64,000 nucleotides of DNA from an uncultured Mycoplasmatota bacterium (lineage in GTDB: Bacteria; Bacillota_I; Bacilli_A; RF39; UBA660), in the NCBI GenBank assembly GCA_900547465.1, contig URHJ01000002.1:23375-87374 (forward strand), written 5' to 3'. This document shows, one piece after another, positions 61,340-64,000 of this stretch. A program made the translations under genes and the position numbers. The notes beneath the pieces were generated by a model. The model ran no database searches and was not told where the DNA came from. It worked only from the letters and a program-made list of their open reading frames with translations. The stretch's first letter is position 1; every line of letters starts with the position of its first letter.

Positions 61340-61951
61340 ATGAATATAAAAGCAAAAAAAATAAAAATAAAACAAGTAAAAACTAATAAATTATTTGTAA
61401 GATTACTATTTTTAATTAGTATTTCTATTTTATTTGGAGTTTTTTATATGGCTATTCTTTCTAAAAGTAATAAAAATTTAGTAGGGGAAGAGTTGAAAGC
61501 GTTTTTTAGTTCTTTAAATAAATTATCTTATACCAAGGCTTTTATAGAATGTTTTATAAAGAATAGTTTTTTACTTACTTTTGTTTGGTTACTTGGTATA
61601 TCTATTATAGGTGTTCCTATTATTATTTTAATTCTATTATTTAAATCGTTTTTGCTAGGTTTTAGTATTAGTAGTATTTTATTTTTTTATAAGTGGAAAG
61701 GAATATTAATTGCTGTAATTTATTGTTTTCCGTTATTGATTAATTTATTTGCATTTTTATTTTTAGGATATTATGCAATAATATTTTCTAAAAATTTGAA
61801 TAGATTATTGTTTTTAAAAAAGGAAATTAGTTTTAGAAATATTATGAGAAGATATATTAAAATGCTTATTTTCTCACTTATTTTAATTTTAATCAGTAGT
61901 TTGGTTGAAATATATATAGTTCCTAGTTTATTAAGTTTACTAAAAATATAA
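61340..61951 (+). CDS. spoIIM: stage II sporulation protein M
   Basis: A 203-residue membrane protein with five or so helices; WLLGISIIGVPIIILILLFKSFLLGFSI matches the SpoIIM core closely. With SpoIID and SpoIIP it forms the engulfment (DMP) machine that thins septal wall in the mother cell. Neither partner is in this window. The start follows AGGTGATAAG. Confidence 0.88.
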   Translation: MNIKAKKIKIKQVKTNKLFVRLLFLISISILFGVFYMAILSKSNKNLVGEELKAFFSSLNKLSYTKAFIECFIKNSFLLTFVWLLGISIIGVPIIILILLFKSFLLGFSISSILFFYKWKGILIAVIYCFPLLINLFAFLFLGYYAIIFSKNLNRLLFLKKEISFRNIMRRYIKMLIFSLILILISSLVEIYIVPSLLSLLKI

Positions 61952-61982
61952 ATACGTGTTATAATATGTGCAGGTGATTTAT

Positions 61983-63089
61983 ATGAAGAAAGTAATAGTT
62001 GGAATATCTGGTGGTGTTGATTCATCAGTCGCAGCATTATTGTTAAAGGAACAAGGATATGAAGTTGAAGGTTTATTCATGAGAAACTGGGATTCTTCTT
62101 TAAATAATGATATTTTAGGTAATCCTGATTTTGCGGTTAATGATATATGTCCTCAAGAAAAAGATTATAACGATGCTTTAGAAGTTTGCAAAAAGTTGGG
62201 TATTCCTCTACATCGTATAGATTTTGTTAAAGAGTATTGGGATTATGTCTTTAAATATTTTTTGGATGAATTAAAGCTAGGTAGAACTCCTAATCCTGAT
62301 ATTTTCTGCAATAAGTATATTAAATTTGATTATTTTGTTAAGGAAGCGAAAAGATTAGGTGCTGATTATATTGCAACGGGTCATTATGCAAAGATGGAGG
62401 ATGGTTATTTAAAAAAAGCGTTTGATTTAAATAAGGATCAAACTTATTTCTTATCTCAATTATCTAATGAGCAATTAAAAAATGTATTATTTCCACTAGG
62501 TGACATGGATAAGAAAAAAGTAAGAGAACTTGCTAGAGAAAATGATTTAATAACAGCAGATAAGAAAGATTCTACTGGTATTTGTTTCATCGGTGAAAGA
62601 CACTTTAAAGACTTTTTAAAGAATTATTTACCAGCTAAGGAAGGAAATGTTGTTGATATTGATACTAGTAAGATTGTTGGTAAGCATATTGGACTTATGT
62701 ATTATACAATTGGTCAAAGAAAAGGTCTAGATATTGGTGGAAATACTGATAAAATGTTTGTGGTTGGTAAAAACTTAGAGAAAAATATTTTATATGTTGC
62801 ATTTGGAGATAACGAATATTTATATTCTGATAGTTGCCTTATTGATCAGGTTAATTTCAATTGTGAGTTAAGACCTGATGAGTGTTGTGCTAAATTTAGG
62901 TATAGACAAGATGATATTCCTGTTAAATTAGAATATCTTGATAATGGAGAAATATTAGTTAAATATGATCATGTGAAATCAGTCACTCCGGGTCAAGCTT
63001 GTGTCTTGTATTATAATGATATATGTCTTGGTGGAGGTATAATTAAAGAAGTTAGAAAAGATAATAAGAAGTTATGGTATTTATTATAA
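61983..63089 (+). CDS. mnmA: tRNA-specific 2-thiouridylase
   Basis: Adds sulfur at U34 of tRNA Lys, Glu and Gln. It has a PP-loop SGGVDSSVAA near the N-terminus, a first catalytic Cys in NPDIFCNKYIKF, and a second in STGICFIGERHF. It has 368 residues. ATG 61983 follows AGGTGAT. Terminator downstream. Confidence 0.95.
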   Translation: MKKVIVGISGGVDSSVAALLLKEQGYEVEGLFMRNWDSSLNNDILGNPDFAVNDICPQEKDYNDALEVCKKLGIPLHRIDFVKEYWDYVFKYFLDELKLGRTPNPDIFCNKYIKFDYFVKEAKRLGADYIATGHYAKMEDGYLKKAFDLNKDQTYFLSQLSNEQLKNVLFPLGDMDKKKVRELARENDLITADKKDSTGICFIGERHFKDFLKNYLPAKEGNVVDIDTSKIVGKHIGLMYYTIGQRKGLDIGGNTDKMFVVGKNLEKNILYVAFGDNEYLYSDSCLIDQVNFNCELRPDECCAKFRYRQDDIPVKLEYLDNGEILVKYDHVKSVTPGQACVLYYNDICLGGGIIKEVRKDNKKLWYLL

Positions 63090-63117
63090 TGTGTAAAGTA
63101 TTTTACACATTTTTTTC
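63090..63117 (+). terminator. intrinsic terminator after mnmA
   Basis: TGTGTAAA/TTTACACA with a 4-base loop, then T. Confidence 0.85.
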
Positions 63118-63146
63118 TTGACTATTTACGTAAAGATGGATAAAAT
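63118..63146 (+). promoter_or_regulatory. sigma-A promoter of the HTH gene
   Basis: TTGACT (63118-63123), 17 bases, TAAAAT (63141-63146). Confidence 0.7.
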
Positions 63147-63168
63147 TATATTAGGAGGGTAAAGTAAG

Positions 63169-63936
63169 ATGAAGGAATTAAATAATGTATTAACAGAATT
63201 AGGAATTAGTAAAGTTCGTTTATCTAAGTATTTAGGTGTTTCTCGTCAAATGCTTTATAATTATTTGGCACTTCCTACATTAGGTGATTGGCCAAAAGAG
63301 AAATCAGTTAAATTACTTAGCTTACTTAACATTTCAAATGAAGAAGAATTAAAGAAAATAGAAGTTACTGGAGAATATATAATAGAAGTGGAGGGTAGGT
63401 TAAACGAAGGTGTAAAAGACTCTTCTAATAGGGAAGTTATTGCTGATTTAAAAGGTTTTAATAAAAGAGAACAAGAAATACTTTCTGATATTATTAACTT
63501 ATTAAAAGAAAAATTAGCTAATGATAAAAATAAAAACACATATCAAACTTATTGTTATTTATATCATTTTCTACAATCTATGGAGACAACACCAGAACTT
63601 AATTATATATTAGGATATATGTCTAAATCATTAGGATATACTGATCCTATGGAATTTATTTATAATAAAGATCAACAGTTTATATTTGAAAGTATCTTAT
63701 TTAGTGCAATGACACTATATAATAATGGTGGTGCTTCAAAAAGTAAACTTAGTGAATCACATAAAAGATTTGTTCAAGATATAGAACAGAAAAAAGAAGA
63801 AAAATTAAGTAGAACCCAAGAATTAAATACTGCAAAGGTTCAAGCTTTAAAAGAACTTGGATTTACAGAGATTAATGAAGGTAATGCTAAAGAAGTATTA
63901 GAAAAAATTGCTGAGATTCAATCAAGAAAGGTTTAA
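63169..63936 (+). CDS. HTH-type DNA-binding protein
   Basis: A 255-residue protein with an N-terminal helix-turn-helix of the Cro/XRE type (about residues 7-32: LGISKVRLSKYLGVSRQMLYNYL). The middle is helical; the C-terminal third is Lys/Glu-rich, likely a coiled coil. Target and ligand are unknown. The start follows TAGGAGGG with its own promoter, so it is a single-gene unit. Confidence 0.7.
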   Translation: MKELNNVLTELGISKVRLSKYLGVSRQMLYNYLALPTLGDWPKEKSVKLLSLLNISNEEELKKIEVTGEYIIEVEGRLNEGVKDSSNREVIADLKGFNKREQEILSDIINLLKEKLANDKNKNTYQTYCYLYHFLQSMETTPELNYILGYMSKSLGYTDPMEFIYNKDQQFIFESILFSAMTLYNNGGASKSKLSESHKRFVQDIEQKKEEKLSRTQELNTAKVQALKELGFTEINEGNAKEVLEKIAEIQSRKV

Positions 63937-63958
63937 TAAGAAATAATCTTTCTTTTTT
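63924..63958 (+). terminator. intrinsic terminator after the HTH gene
   Basis: AAGAAAG/CTTTCTT stem with a 17-base loop, then T; the 5' arm is coding. Confidence 0.6.
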
Positions 63959-64000
63959 CTTATTATTTATATCTTCCTATAATTGATATTATGTTAACTT

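Noticed and set aside
1..64000. Mycoplasma-type code (TGA as Trp), suggested by the very low GC
   Set aside because: Several genes end cleanly at TGA (30842-30844, 46854-46856, 44572-44574), and Trp is encoded by TGG throughout.

Overview
This window is a very AT-rich stretch (by eye about three quarters A+T) of a Bacillota genome, most likely class Bacilli. The evidence is gene content and order matching Bacillus-type neighbourhoods: tkt-sirA-yneF, ylbD-ylbE-ylbF-rsmD, nusB-xseA-xseB with spoIVB downstream, parE-parC, addB-addA, lepA with hemW, and a CIRCE element in front of hsp20. TGA is used as a stop (for example at 30842-30844 and 46854-46856), so this is not a Mycoplasma-type code. Nearly all genes are on the + strand, spacing is tight, and many starts are fixed by an AGGTGAT-like ribosome binding site. 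Many promoters are extended -10 elements (TGNTATAAT) lying about 20-35 bases before the start codon. I saw no insertion sequence, prophage, CRISPR array, rRNA or replication origin.

Layout: 1-1.4 kb, an ABC exporter cut by the left edge; 1.6-1.8 kb, two tRNAs; 2-7.3 kb, sod, tkt, sirA-like, yneF, uvrC; 7.3-16.8 kb, a prepilin, mutL-miaA, two membrane-anchored proteins, and parE/parC separated by an unknown gene and a small broken frame; 16.9-24.3 kb, the ylbDEF-rsmD block, a second pilin-like gene and addB-addA; 24.3-28.4 kb, an M23 peptidase (-), a CBS-type pyrophosphatase and a popT/uppP pair for undecaprenyl-phosphate recycling; 28.6-30.8 kb, a large protein with a strictly periodic 21-residue repeat; 30.9-38.4 kb, a CmpB-type membrane protein, a MacB-like ABC transporter that looks damaged, a phosphohexomutase, a SAM-dependent-enzyme-like protein and helD; 38.4-44.6 kb, CIRCE-hsp20, lepA, a SpoIIID-like regulator, hemW, an HD protein, a SipW/TasA-type secreted protein and a dTMP kinase; 44.6-47.5 kb, a PilB/ComGA-like ATPase (-) and two prepilins; 47.4-52 kb, ylbJ (-), ylbL, mutS; 52-55 kb, an unknown gene then nusB-xseA-xseB; 55-59 kb, a cluster of unknown genes including a HExxH protein and a HigB-like fusion; 59-64 kb, spoIVB, a DUF421 protein, spoIIM, mnmA and an HTH regulator.

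The functional themes are DNA repair and topology (uvrC, mutL, mutS, addAB, xseAB, parCE), cell-envelope lipid recycling, a type IV pilus or competence-like pseudopilus with scattered prepilins, and sporulation. Sporulation is represented by sirA-like, ylbD, ylbJ, a SpoIIID-like protein, spoIVB, spoIIM and possibly a SpoIIQ-like M23 protein. Together these suggest an endospore former, or a lineage that kept part of the programme. Three A-homopolymers sit exactly where reading frames look broken or joined (18324-18331, 32492-32504, 57467-57473). They may be slippage sites, phase-variable tracts, decay, or sequencing errors. All functional calls come from reading the translated sequence; no database search was run.
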